From positions 1-64,000 of the forward strand of contig QAOA01006978.1 in the NCBI GenBank assembly GCA_003255065.1: a stretch of 64,000 nt of DNA, in the 5' to 3' direction. Below the pieces are notes generated by a model, which saw only the letters and a list, made by a program, of their open reading frames with translations, made no database searches and was not told the origin of the DNA. Positions 1-10,286 of this stretch are shown piece by piece (the stretch's first letter is position 1; the number at the start of each line of letters is the position of its first letter). The position numbers were made by a program, and so were the translations under genes. This DNA comes from Cercis canadensis. Lineage: Eukaryota; Streptophyta; Magnoliopsida; Fabales; Fabaceae.

Positions 1-1089
1 TAAAACTAATGCTATTTCATGACTTGTAAACTTGGCTTATGGTAATGTAGAGCCATCGGTCATATGCTTCATTCTCACTTTTATAGTGCATAACATGAAG
101 CTTTAAATCTGCAATTTTTATTATGCATGGAAATGTGCTTAAGTGTGTTGTTATACCCATCGGCTAGTAGCTCATAGTACACAATCCAAGCTTATATATG
201 TGTCTTATGGATATGAGGTATATGAATAATGTATTTATACAATATTATGTGTAAATCTCAATTCAATTTTTGACTGACTTTTTTTTTTTAATTTTTTTTA
301 TCAAAGTTTATTTGATAAAGGGATACTGGTTTTTGCAGTAGCAATCAGAGAGGGATTGTAAGTTTTCTGATAAAGGGTTTGGTGTAGAAGTTTAATCAAC
401 ATTGGAATTTGGAAGAACTTGTTACATTTTATCTATCTTTTTAGATTTTTTTGCTCATTTGATATTTAATTAGTGATTTGCTGATTTTCTGTGCATTGTG
501 ATAGTAGTTTGATGCTTTATCAATTTTCTGTGCATTGGGAATTTGGGATAGTACTAATTTACAACTTAGTTAGTATTTCTCTTGCTGATTTGGTGATTTG
601 TCAACTATTTATAATTTTTGGAGAATTATATTAGATGATTTCACTATAAAATGCTTCAGTTTTCAGTGGATTATATTTGCTGTCTTGTTTGTTGGAAGGA
701 GAAAAAATGGTAGGTGGAAGAGAGGCCAAAATTGACCAAATTGATCGAATTGAACCGATTTTGGCCGGTTCAGTTTGGTTCGATTTTGAAGCCCAAATTT
801 CCTAGAATCGAACCGAGGTCCCTTGGTCGGTTTGGGGTGTAAATCAAATCGAACGATTAAACCCCCAACCTCAAGTACAGCAGGGGATAACCAATCTCCC
901 TTGCTCTTCCCGATCCTGATGTCTCAGAAAGAGCCGCGAATGTTGTCTGAGCACTTAGAGGGCTAGATCTTACGAATCTGACTCTCATGCTGGGCTCCTA
1001 GACACATCTCTTATGCAATATAAAATAGAATATCAATGTTATTAAATATGTATACCAAATATGTTAGTAAATAAAGTTAAATCAATGCA

Positions 1090-1623
1090 TTCTTACCTTG
1101 AACTTTGTTCACCAGAGTTCCTTCATTTCATCAGAAACTGAGGTGAAGTCCAGCAAATACTGCTTAAATTTCTACTTGTAGATAGCCGAAAGTATGTTCA
1201 CGAGCTCCTTAGAAGGCACAAAGCTGAAAAAAAAAAAAGATTTAATTGTTAAGTAATAAAAATAACTAATTGGAAAGTAATAAAAAAAATTGTTAATTTA
1301 GTATCAAAATTAATTTATTCCTTCGTTTCGTATGACTTAATAACCAACTGATCATCAAGTAGTCGAGAGCCCGGATGTGCACATGGAGAGTCCAAAATGG
1401 ACAGACTCACGTGAGATGACCTTCCAATGGCTGATGATGTAGAGCATGGGGTGGCGGCTCTTGAGCACCCCTCCCCAGTTGCAATGGGCGATGGGGTGTG
1501 CGCTAACCCCGGGGTCGGCATGAACATAGACAAGGTTGGCTCAGTCTGAGAAGGCCAAACACTAACCTTGCCTTTGTCCCTCCTGTGGGAGATGACCGTC
1601 TTGGGTGGTCTAACATCTATCAT
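1090..1623 (-). pseudogene. CACTA transposase-associated (Ptta/En/Spm) gene fragment
   Basis: An exon-like block at about 1097-1226 (minus) is preceded by a pyrimidine-rich tract ending in CAG and followed by GTAAGA, like splice sites. It encodes PSKELVNILSAIYK, then YLLDFTSVSDEMKELW, with two in-frame stops. The spacing of its hydrophobic, Trp and Lys residues resembles the plant Ptta/En/Spm transposase family (PF03004 type). An open stretch at 1315-1623 rich in Pro, Ser and Thr may be an upstream exon. Position inside a CACTA terminus supports the call. Family assignment is by eye and moderately certain; the gene is inactive because of the stops. Confidence 0.42.
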
Positions 1624-1679
1624 ACAATTTAAATAAAACCAATGAAATATTTAGTACAATAAAACCAATAATCTATAAA

Positions 1680-1815
1680 CTCAAAACCCCCAAAACCCTA
1701 ATCCTTTAAAAATCTTAAACCCTAAGCCCTAAACCTCAAATCACTAAATCCCTAAAACCTAGCTAAACCTTAAATTCTTAACCCCTAAACCATATATATA
1801 GCATAAATCCCTAAA
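1680..1815. repeat. Degenerate telomere-like CCCTAAA motifs
   Basis: The stretch contains about ten scattered variants of CCCTAAA/ACCCTAA (the plant telomere unit) separated by irregular spacers. It is too degenerate for a true telomeric array. It may be chance, or a short interstitial motif cluster inside the CACTA element. Confidence 0.3.
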
Positions 1816-2539
1816 TAATAAACAAAAAATTGGGCAAAGTCTTCCATAAAAATTGAACATTCCAAGAATTTAAAATTTCACATAATTCAAGAGAAACACA
1901 AACCCTAAATTAAAATTGATTTCAACATACATAATTACATAGCAGGTAAAAAATTACAAAATTATTTCTACACCATTGAAAAAATTCGGAAAAATTTCTA
2001 GAATGATTCAACATCAAGCTTATAACAAAATTGAGTTCGTAATCTTAACAAATGATATATATTTCATTATCAATTTCACTATCTATCAACCTACACTATT
2101 AAGCTACATCTAAAACAACTACTACACTATCTAAAATAGGCAATAAACATTTTAAAAAACTAAATCTTATAATGTTCATGGTAATTGAAATAAAATTACT
2201 CATACAAAATGGATAAAAATTCAGACATAAGATATGAGTATAGGAACCTACCTCAATGAGCAGAAACCTCAAAATCTAAACTAGTAGACTTGAAGTAGGG
2301 GACCTACGATGCAAAACCCAACCTTTGGAAAATGAAATGGTCCCGATTTGCTCCAGGGAGAGAGAGAGGACGGAGGAGAGGGAGAAAAGTTTTTAAAATG
2401 GAAATAGAGGTTGTGGCCGCGGGGAAGAAGAGAAATATAATTTCTCACGGATTTCATTTGTGGGAAACTAACTCTAAAATTCAAATTTTAAGTGAAACGG
2501 TGCATTTCAATTTCTCATGGACTTTCTCATAAAGAAGGC

Positions 2540-2774
2540 CATTCGTGATAAAATTTGAATTTTCTCATGGACTGTGTCCGTGAAAAAGGTCAACGCATTT
2601 ATGGTTCAGTTAGGACATATTTTTTCACGAATTTTCTCGTATATTTCGCGCGGATGTAAATGTCTGTGAGAAAATCTCAACAGTTACATTCTGTGAGAAA
2701 GTCTGTGACAAATGTCGTGATTTTCTCATGGATTTTAGTCTGTGAGAAAATGCGAATTTTCTTGTAGTAAATAA
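2540..2774 (-). repeat. CACTA terminal and subterminal repeat block
   Basis: Roughly ten degenerate copies of an 11-14 bp motif, TTTCTCACAGA on the minus strand or (C)CATGAGAAA, are packed next to the TACTACAAGAAAA end. In En/Spm-type elements such subterminal repeats bind the element's own DNA-binding protein. The terminal C is mutated to T, which may impair excision. Confidence 0.6.
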
Positions 2775-2794
2775 TTCAAGGACAAAAAATGTAT

Positions 2795-3627
2795 TTAACT
2801 AAAAAAATTTAAGAAATTTCGCAAACACCATAGCATTCCCAATTGTCATACTTTAGGGGAACATTTATCTTACTATAATTAAGGTATATTTAACATGAGA
2901 ATTATTATCATCCTCTAGTATCTTAAAAGCTTCTTCAAACATTTTTGTATCTTCTATTATGAAGTACATTTAGATCCAACAAGCATCAAGACATACAAGA
3001 GTCTGAGGTAATGTTAGCATAATCAACACAATCTTTGAATCGTAATAGTCTTCATGAAGATGACCTGACATATCCACCTACATTGCATATAGAAGAAATT
3101 TAGTTCCACCTAGTTAATATGTGAACCATTGCTGGACATAGAGAAAGTCACTATCCACAACCAAGCATTCATATTCTAAACCTTCTTCAAATAAAATACA
3201 ACTTTGTCATTAGAAGAAGCATTATTCACTATAACACTGAAAACATTTGTAGTTCCCTAATTTTTTTAAAGAACCATTAATATATTTTTCAATTGTTTCA
3301 CTTCCATGATTAGTAACAACAGAAAAAAGGGTAATTTACTTTTCCAGCTTTTCAATAATTGCTAATGAAATGTGCAGCACAAGTTACATAATTCATGTTT
3401 TAAACTCATCTCTAATAGTCAGTGGTAAAGCATACTCTTATATATACAATTAATGTTCAACAATGATTGCTCATTTTCTCATCCATATGTAATTGAAAAC
3501 AATCCCTAGTCAAAGTAAACCTTGAAAGAACGCTGGTGGTTGTAACTTTACCAAAAAAAAATGCCTAAAAACATATCTCTCAACAACTTTAAACGGTTGT
3601 TCATCAACATTGACGATGACGGCTATA
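2795..3627 (-). pseudogene. hAT-superfamily transposase, decayed internal fragment
   Basis: Across three shifting minus-strand frames the conserved order of a plant hAT (Ac / RICESLEEPER-type) transposase is recognisable. VNVDEQPFKVVERYVFRHF is at about 3560-3625, then RFTLTRDCFQLHMDEK at about 3490, then RVCFTTD and NMNYVTCAAHFIS at about 3370-3440. HGSETIEKYI is near 3290, VCLDA and FEEAFKILEDDN near 2910-2985, and NAMVFAKFLKFF near 2800-2830. These correspond to the segment from the pre-catalytic region through the RNase H-like fold. Several stops and frameshifts make it a pseudogene. The N-terminal BED finger and C-terminal dimerisation domain are not seen. The left edge stops at the CACTA terminus. 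Confidence 0.7.
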
Positions 3628-3689
3628 AAGCTTTTCTACAATTTGCTAAATTAAAATAGAAACTATGATAATTAAACCAAACCTTAAAG

Positions 3690-4088
3690 ATGTTGAACAT
3701 AAAATGGATGTACATGATGGAGGATGAGCAAAGTCAATTTAGTTAGAGTTAATCAAAGTTAGTTAGTTAATTAAGAAGTTATTCAGTTAAGATGATTTAG
3801 TGTGTAACTTCTAGAATAGTTAAGTAAGTAACTGCCTCAGAAGTCTATATATATGTGTATTGTATTCAGTATAATAGCAATGTGAAGATTCAATCTAGAT
3901 CTCAATTCAGATCTCCAAACTCATGTGTATCAGTTTTCTTTTCTCTTTTTCTCTCTCAGTTTCTTTTTGTACATTTTCTTGCACTTTCTCTACATTTTCT
4001 CCTCTACTTCATTTCTTCTTGGTTCATTGTCTTGCATTATTTTGAGATAATGTTCCAGGATCATCTTAAGATTTCTTCAAGTTCCACA
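3690..4088 (+). repeat. 5' LTR of the copia element
   Basis: The end is set by CA immediately before the primer-binding site at 4089. The start is uncertain: TG candidates occur near 3691 and 3715. A TATATATA box lies near 3847, followed by a pyrimidine-rich leader, consistent with an LTR promoter. Confidence 0.6.
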
Positions 4089-4100
4089 TGGTATCAGAGC
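4089..4100 (+). promoter_or_regulatory. Primer-binding site, initiator tRNA-Met
   Basis: TGGTATCAGAGC directly follows the LTR end and is complementary to the 3' end of plant initiator methionine tRNA, the usual copia primer. Confidence 0.85.
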
Positions 4101-4107
4101 AATTCTA

Positions 4108-5082
4108 ATGGCAAAACACAGTTCAATTGTTGTGTCATCGTTACCTAAATCTGGGAATCTTGCACTACCAATGTTTGTTCCAATCACTGATGATCAAGCT
4201 TGATCGTAGCAATTACTTGATCTGGCATAATCAACTTCTGAATATCGTAATTGCAAATAGATATGAAGAAGTGCTTGATGGTTATCAGTCTTGTCCAGAA
4301 TATTTTTTTTTCAAGACTCATCATCTGCTATATGAATTTTAACCTTGAATCCTGAGTATACATTATGTCAGAGGCAAACTTAGTTGGTCATAGTTGAATT
4401 TATGCATCTTTGACTGAGCAAATCATGGGTCAGATCATGTCATACAATATTGCATGTGAAATCTGGAAATCTCTGGTTGAGAGCTTTGCTTGCTCCTCAC
4501 GAGCAAGAATCATGGAGTTAAAGCTCAAATTAAAGACAACTCGGAAAGGAAATCTTAGATTCTAAGAGTATATCTTGACAATTCAAAGTGTTTGTGATAA
4601 TCTTTGTGCCATAGGTGAAAATATGACTCAAGATGACCAAGTTATGGCAATTTTGAGTAGATTAGGTCCTAAGTACAATCCAGTGGTTGCCTCACTCAAT
4701 TTTGAGTCAATCTCTGTTGAAACATTGCAAAGTCACTTACTTACTTGTGAAGGAAGATTAGAGAGACAAAAGTCTGTGAATGAGCAAGTGCTGATACTAG
4801 CGAATGCTGCATTGCTCAATCAATCAGGAAGAAAAAAGAAGTTTAATCAGACTGGCAATCATGGCTCTCAAACTGGAAATGGAAGTGCACCAACTCGTTT
4901 CTTCTCTCAAGTCAAGGAAACAAATCCAAGAAGAACAAACCTGGAAATCCACAAGTCATAAATCTCAATGCCAAATCTATCACAAACTTAGTCATGAGGC
5001 ATCTGACTGCTGGCACAGGTTTGACAACAAATATCAACCCAAATCTGTCACTGGTAATGCATCACAGAATCAAGATCCATAG
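4108..5082 (+). pseudogene. copia gag (UBN2-type) with degraded zinc knuckle
   Basis: The ATG at 4108 opens MAKHSSIVVSSLPKSG, followed by a frameshift into LDRSNYLIWHNQLLNIV, the typical copia gag N-terminus. VCDNLCAIGE and ILSRLGPKYNPVVASL at about 4590-4720 match the UBN2 gag core. The CCHC knuckle near 4970-5010 has lost its second Cys (CQIYHKLSHEASDC). Three frames are needed to read it, so it cannot make a nucleocapsid. Confidence 0.75.
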
Positions 5083-5087
5083 GCACT

Positions 5088-5680
5088 CATGGCTACCTTA
5101 AGAGCTGTAGATGACACTCCATGGTTTCTTAACATTGGAACCACACATCATGTGATAGCTGATCTTGGAAATCTGTCACTGCATAATTCATTTGTTGGAG
5201 AAGAAAGAGTAATTGTGGGCAATGGTTAGAGTTTAAACGTGCTTAACACATATATTACATCTATTCCAACAACTAAAAGACCCTTATTATTGAAGCATGT
5301 GTTACATGTACCTAAAATAACTGTCAATTTGGTTAGTGTGCAAAAGTTATGTCAAGATAATGGTGTTTATGTGGAGTTCCATCCCTCTTGCTTTATTGTG
5401 AAGGATTAGATAACCCAAGAGGTGTTGCTCTAAGGAAGACTTGATCAAGGGTTGTACAAAGTCATGACTGGATTTGCTTCTGACAACAATCATGCCTCTA
5501 GTTCTGCTAAAGCCTTTCAAGTTTTCAGTTTGAATTCAAATAAACTTGTTTTAGATTTGCAATTGTGGCATAATCGACTAGGGCATCCTGCCATTGATGT
5601 AGTTAATAGGGTTATGACCCAATGCCACTTACCTCATTTTCAATTCAATAACACACATGTTTGCAGTTCTTGTTAGTTGA
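5088..5680 (+). pseudogene. copia protease and GAG-preintegrase region
   Basis: The frame from 5088 runs LMATLRAVDDTPWFLNIGTT. The catalytic Asp of the aspartic protease triad is replaced in NIGT, where copia proteases normally have DSG. HVLHVPKITVNLVSVQKLCQ follows. LWHNRLGHPAIDVVNRVM (about 5560-5620) and the CSSC knuckle near 5665 are the preintegrase zinc-binding region. At least three stops interrupt it. Confidence 0.72.
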
Positions 5681-5689
5681 CCAAAAGCC

Positions 5690-6640
5690 ACAAGCTACCT
5701 TTTGTAAAATCCACAACTAGAGCAATAAAACCTTTTGATTTGATACATGATGATTTGTGGGGTTCTCCTTCTTGTTGTTTTGTGAATGGAGCATGTTACT
5801 TTCTACTATTAATTGATGACTACAATAGTTTTTCATGGCTATACTTACTGTAATCCAAGGTTGACACCTTAGAAATGTTTTAGAGGTTCTAAACTATGAT
5901 TGAAAGACAATTTGACTACAGTACTTTAGTATGATTTTGGAGGAATTTGTTGTTTTTGATCAGTTTGTAAAATCTATGGGTATTGAAGATAGGTTCTCTT
6001 GCACATATACACCACAAAAGAATGCCATTGTTGAAAAGAAAAATAGGCATGTGGTAGAAACTAGCTTGTGACTGTTCACTACTGCAGGTATACCAACCAA
6101 ATACTGGCCCTTTGCTTTTCAAACTGTTGTATATCTCATAAATAGATTGCCTACATATGTGCTACATTATAAATCACCTTATGAATTGCTATATCATAAA
6201 ATACCTTATTTGACTCAAGTCAAAACCTTTGGATGTTTGTGTTTTTCCTACTTGAGACCCTATTGCTCTCACAAGCTTGAAAATAGGTTTGCTACTTGTT
6301 TTTATTTTTTGGGTTATAGCAATAAGCATCAAAACAAATTTATATTTCTAGGCATATGTGTTTACTGAATAGTGTTTCCTTTTCAGTCATAGCCATCAAC
6401 AGATTCTCCCAATTCTCCAGACTGTCTCATTTCCATTACTATTCCTCCTTCATCTAGCAGTATTGATATACCTGCTAATGATAACACCACTCCTACCTCT
6501 GGCATGAATGAAGAAGCAACCTCAAGCCAATCACCTCCACCAGACCTAAACACTTGACCAAATTTTCCTACACCACCATGCCTCTCACCAAACCATTCTA
6601 CCTCATCCTCTCAGGTTCCAACCAGAATGGTAACCAGAAG
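5690..6640 (+). pseudogene. copia integrase core, degraded
   Basis: FDLIHDDLWGSP (about 5735) and LLIDDYNSFSWLYLL (about 5805) are the start of the DDE integrase core. A YTPQKNAIVEKKNRHVVE-like stretch near 6005-6060 holds the catalytic Glu region. LINRLPTYVLHYKSPYELL follows near 6140. Frameshifts and stops break it. The low-complexity linker up to 6640 (Pro, Ser, Thr) joins it to the reverse transcriptase. Confidence 0.7.
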
Positions 6641-6644
6641 CCAA

Positions 6645-7307
6645 AATGACATTTTTAAACCTAAAGTTTACACTACAACATATGCCCTCACTATTGTAAA
6701 ACCATCCACTTATCACCAAGCAATCAAGTCCTTTCAATGGCTTGATGCTATGACTACAAAGTTCAAAACTTTACAAGCTAACAAGACTTGGGATATTGTT
6801 CCATGCTTTACTGATAAAAATATTGTTGGTTGTAGATGGGTGTACAAACTTAAGTATCACTCTGATGGTTCTATTGAAAGATACAAGGCTAGATTTGTGG
6901 CTCAAGGTTTCACCTAAACCTATGGTATTGACTATTTTGATACCTTTAGTCCAATAGTCAAACTAGCTACCATTAGAATTGTGCTCACTATTGCATTATC
7001 TCAAGGGTGGTCAATCTAGCAGTTGGATGTCAACAATGTTTTTTTGAATGGTGATCTTCATGAAGAGGTATATATAAGGCAACCATAAGGTTTTGAGGAT
7101 TCAACCTTCCCTCATCATGTATGCATATTACGGAAAGCTTTATACGGCTAAAAACAAGCCCCTAGAGCATGGTTTACCAAGCTCAAACTAGCATTGCTGA
7201 ATTAGGATTTCAAATGCTCTATTTCTAATAATTATTTGTTTGTCTTTCACTCCACTATATTAGTCATTTATCTACTTGAATATGTAGATGATATTATCCT
7301 CACTGGT
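6645..7307 (+). pseudogene. copia reverse transcriptase, truncated
   Basis: The sequence contains WDIVPCFTDKNIVGCRWVYKLKY, with GSIERYKARFVAQGFT after it. QLDVNNVFLNGDLHEEVY and the YVDDIILTG active-site box (about 7275-7307) follow, interrupted by stops. These are standard copia reverse transcriptase blocks. The frame ends abruptly two residues after the YVDD box, where an unrelated LTR starts. The linker and RNase H are absent. Confidence 0.82.
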
Positions 7308-8594
7308 TGATTAACACACTTTTTATACAGTAGTTAACCCTCATATTTAGCTTCTTAAACCACTTTTGGGCCTATTTGATTGGGCTTGGGCCTCATTTTA
7401 TGAATTTGGATCCATTTGTGCCTAATTGCATTTTTCAGCAATACTGAACATTTTATGCTGTCTCAGTGTTTCATGCATATCTTTAATTCTGGATGTCTAA
7501 AAATTTCGATTCATACCTTGTAGGAAAGCTGAGAGAATTATCTACAACTTTCATTCAGGGCTCCAAAGCCAATTCGGACGTCCAGAAGGTCATATGCATC
7601 CTGGAAACTAGAGAAGAGATGCTGTTGCAGGATCCTGACCCACATGTAGTGTTTGGATCATAACTTGAGATTTAGGTGTTGTATGGACTTGAAACTGGTC
7701 CTATTGGAAAGCTAACACACAGAGCTTCAATTGTTATAAAGACCAGTTCACCATATTGTATAGTTAAATGGTATTATTTCCTGTCGAAGTTGGCTGATGG
7801 TTCCTGAAACTTGTTGGCACTTAAATGGGCCTAACTTCTTCATGACAAGTCCAATTGAGTCCAAACCAAAGCCCAATAAAAACTAAGGCCCATGGGAATA
7901 AGTGTATCCTAAGGGAAATTTGGGTGTGCATGTATTTTTGGAGGTCTATATGTTCAGAAAGAGGTAGCCGAAATCATTATTAAGACATTAAGATATTTTA
8001 GACAACTTTTCAAGTTTTCTTAGTCTTTAAGTTTTCTCTCAAGATATTTTGTAAGAATTTGGCCTCTCTTGTTCATGGAGGGCTAAATACTCAAATCAAT
8101 CTAGGTTTTGGCTGTTCTGATTATTAATTCTGAGATTATGTTTTGATTGTTATTCATTTAGTTGTTAATCAAGTTCTTTCAATCCTCTAAAATATTTTGT
8201 TTGAATTGCTTAATTCGGATTTGGATCTTCATGTGATGTTTGAATTGCTTAAATTCGGATTTGGATTTTCATGTGTTAATTGCTTAATTACATGTGATAA
8301 AAGAGGAAATTAAAGGTTGATTAATGTTTCTAAGCTTTTGGACGGATTAAATACCCTTGGCTGGATTCTGGACTTAGGTTAAACTAGATTTGAATGAGTG
8401 CTTAATTCATTTAGTCTTAGTTGATCTGAATTCTGGTTGCTTAACCAGTGGATATCCATAGAGCACTGAGAGGCTTCTTGATGTATTTTAAAGGCCAAGA
8501 ACTAGGTTAATAATTGAATGGATTCTCTGAAATCAATGATGGATTAAAATCAGAATCAGTTAGACTTGGATTGGTTGTTTTCCTTAAGGTTTAC
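7308..8594 (+). repeat. Family-A (Athila-like gypsy) LTR, left part
   Basis: Homologous by eye to 18274-19070 and 20066-22135: all share TTTATACAGTAGTTAACCC near the start (this copy and 20066) and the tract from GTGTGCATGTATTTTTGGAGG to CCTTAAGGTTTAC. The A family is assigned to Athila-like gypsy elements from its tRNA-Asp primer site at 19076 and its gag. This copy stops at GGTTTAC, where element B begins. No target duplication is visible at 7308. Confidence 0.7.
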
Positions 8595-10108
8595 TGATAT
8601 GTGCTTATTAGACCTTTAAGTTCCATGTTTTATCAATGGATTCCTAGTTGGATTTGAGCAAATTCACATTAAACATGGCACTTAACTCATCTATTTGTGT
8701 TTTCAGGTGTTTCTTGGGTTGATTAAGTAAAAGGAAGAGTTTTAAGGATTTCTGGAGCAAAAGAGCAGAGAAATTAGAAGAATTCAAAGTCCAGACAGGG
8801 AACACGGCCGTGTCCACGCCCGTGTCTAGCATCCAAAGAGCTCTTCTCCAGTTTCCTGAGGAACACGACCAGGGTCAGTGAAGAACACGCCCATGTTGAT
8901 GTCGTGTCCTCAGTCCAGAGACAACCCAGAGGAGGAACATGCCCCCTGTTCTAAAGACACGGCCGTGTTTCGAGCCATGTCCGAGATCCAGAGAAGTATT
9001 TCAAGCAACACGCCCAGTCATCTTAAGTGAACACGGTCGTGTCTAGGCCGTGTCTAGGCCGTGTTCGAGCTTCTGCAAGGTGAAATCCTACATTTAGAGC
9101 TGTATATATGGGCATCTAAGACAGAGAGGCGGAGAGCTCCGTCTTTTGGACATTAAAAGACATGATTCAAAGCCAGAGGCGAGAGTCCAACCCTAGAAGC
9201 TGGAAGAAGAGCAAGATGGAAGATCAGCCCATTGCAAGAACTTCATGAGAATGAGTTTTCATTTGATTCCATCTTGTCTTCTCTGTATTATTTTGATTAG
9301 ATTTTATCATAATTTACTTGTAAAGATTTAGATAGGATGAACCCTAGAAATATATTTGTATTCTGATTCTTTTGATTTAATGGGAATACATCTTTAATTC
9401 TTGGAATTGTCTATGATTATTATTTGTGTTGAGTTGATGTTGCTAGCCATTGATTTAGCACCAAATTTCAGTTAATAGATTGAGAGATTGTAGATTGGAT
9501 AAGATCACTTGTAGACAATGGGATTTGCTTGAGATCGCTAGAGATAGGATTCACATAAGTCCTCTGAATTGAGTCAATGTACTAAGAGAATCCATAAAAC
9601 ACAAACTAATGTTTTCTTAGGGGTTTTGATTAGGAAGAGAGGAATCCATAAAACACAACTAATGCTTTCTTAGGGGTTTTGATTAGAAAGATATTTCAGT
9701 CGATCAACCTAGGAATAGATGTCTTATTGCTTGAGAAAGATTAAAGCATAATTTAGGGATTCCCATCAGTCTAAGTAAAGAAGTGGTGCCCACTGAGTTA
9801 AAGATGAAAGTGCAATGTTTGCCCTAGGGGGTTTTCCATTTAGACTTATCCTCGATTGATAAATCTATCAAATTATTTGTTATTACTTTATTATCTTGTT
9901 TATATTAGCTTAGATTAATTAGTTCCTTTATCAAACTGAAATTCTGAGATTAGATAATAGAAAAAAGGATTATTACTAATAGTTATAGTTCCTCGTGGGA
10001 TCGACATCCGTACTAAATTAAGCTATTCTACAAAACGATAGGTATATTTGCCAAGAATGTTTGTAGCATTGTTTCAATTGAATACAAGTTCATAAAAATT
10101 AACCATCA
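8595..10108 (+). repeat. 5' LTR of element B
   Basis: Starts TGATATGTGC and ends ACCATCA. It is nearly collinear with 16821-18273. It carries clustered GC-rich imperfect palindromes built on ACACGGCCGTGT, exact at 8802 and 8957. It ends with a CTCGTGGGATCGACATCC-type tract common to Athila LTRs. About 30 bp near 9070 are absent from the 3' LTR. Confidence 0.88.
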
Positions 10109-10114
10109 AGTTTT

Positions 10115-10132
10115 TGGCGCCGTTCCCGGGGA
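10115..10132 (+). promoter_or_regulatory. Primer-binding site, tRNA-Asp type
   Basis: TGGCGCCGTTCCCGGGGA lies six bases past the LTR end. Athila and Tat elements use TGGCGCCGTTGCCGGGG, complementary to tRNA-Asp. This copy has one internal change, G to C. Confidence 0.75.
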
Positions 10133-10286
10133 ACTATAATATTAGGAACATTTACTTTCTATTACTCTAGTCATTTTTCTTTTCTAAAAAAAAAAAAAAA
10201 AGTTGGCATTTTCTGTTGGTTAGCCTTGTGCCTCTTTCTTATCATTGCCTGTGTTTGATCTCAGCAGGAGCTAGTCTTTCTGATGC

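Larger units (their letters stand above)
1..2774 (-). mobile_element. CACTA (En/Spm) DNA transposon, terminal part, runs off the window
   Basis: Read on the minus strand, the right-hand end at 2774 begins TACTACAAGAAAA, one base from the canonical CACTACAAGAAAA terminus of plant CACTA elements. The next 230 bp hold many short subterminal repeats of the form TTTCTCACAGA or CCATGAGAAAAT. An exon-like segment resembling the Ptta/En/Spm plant transposase lies further in. The opposite terminus is not visible, so the element probably starts before base 1. It abuts a hAT transposase remnant at 2795, suggesting that CACTA inserted into an older hAT element. Bases 1-880 show no clear coding signal and their assignment to this element is inference. 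Confidence 0.55.
3690..7307 (+). mobile_element. Ty1/copia retrotransposon, 5' LTR to reverse transcriptase, 3' truncated
   Basis: The domain order is LTR, tRNA-Met primer site, gag, zinc knuckle, protease region, GAG-preintegrase, integrase, then reverse transcriptase, which is diagnostic for Ty1/copia. The sequence stops just after the reverse transcriptase motif VDDIILTG, where family-A LTR sequence begins. RNase H, the polypurine tract and the 3' LTR are missing. Numerous stops and frameshifts mean it is long dead. Confidence 0.85.

Noticed and set aside
1680..1815. Telomere repeat array
   Set aside because: Units are too irregular and too few; no tandem CCCTAAA run.
3855..4148. 97-codon ORF at the end of the copia LTR
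   Set aside because: Runs through the LTR/primer-site boundary; composition reflects the pyrimidine-rich leader.
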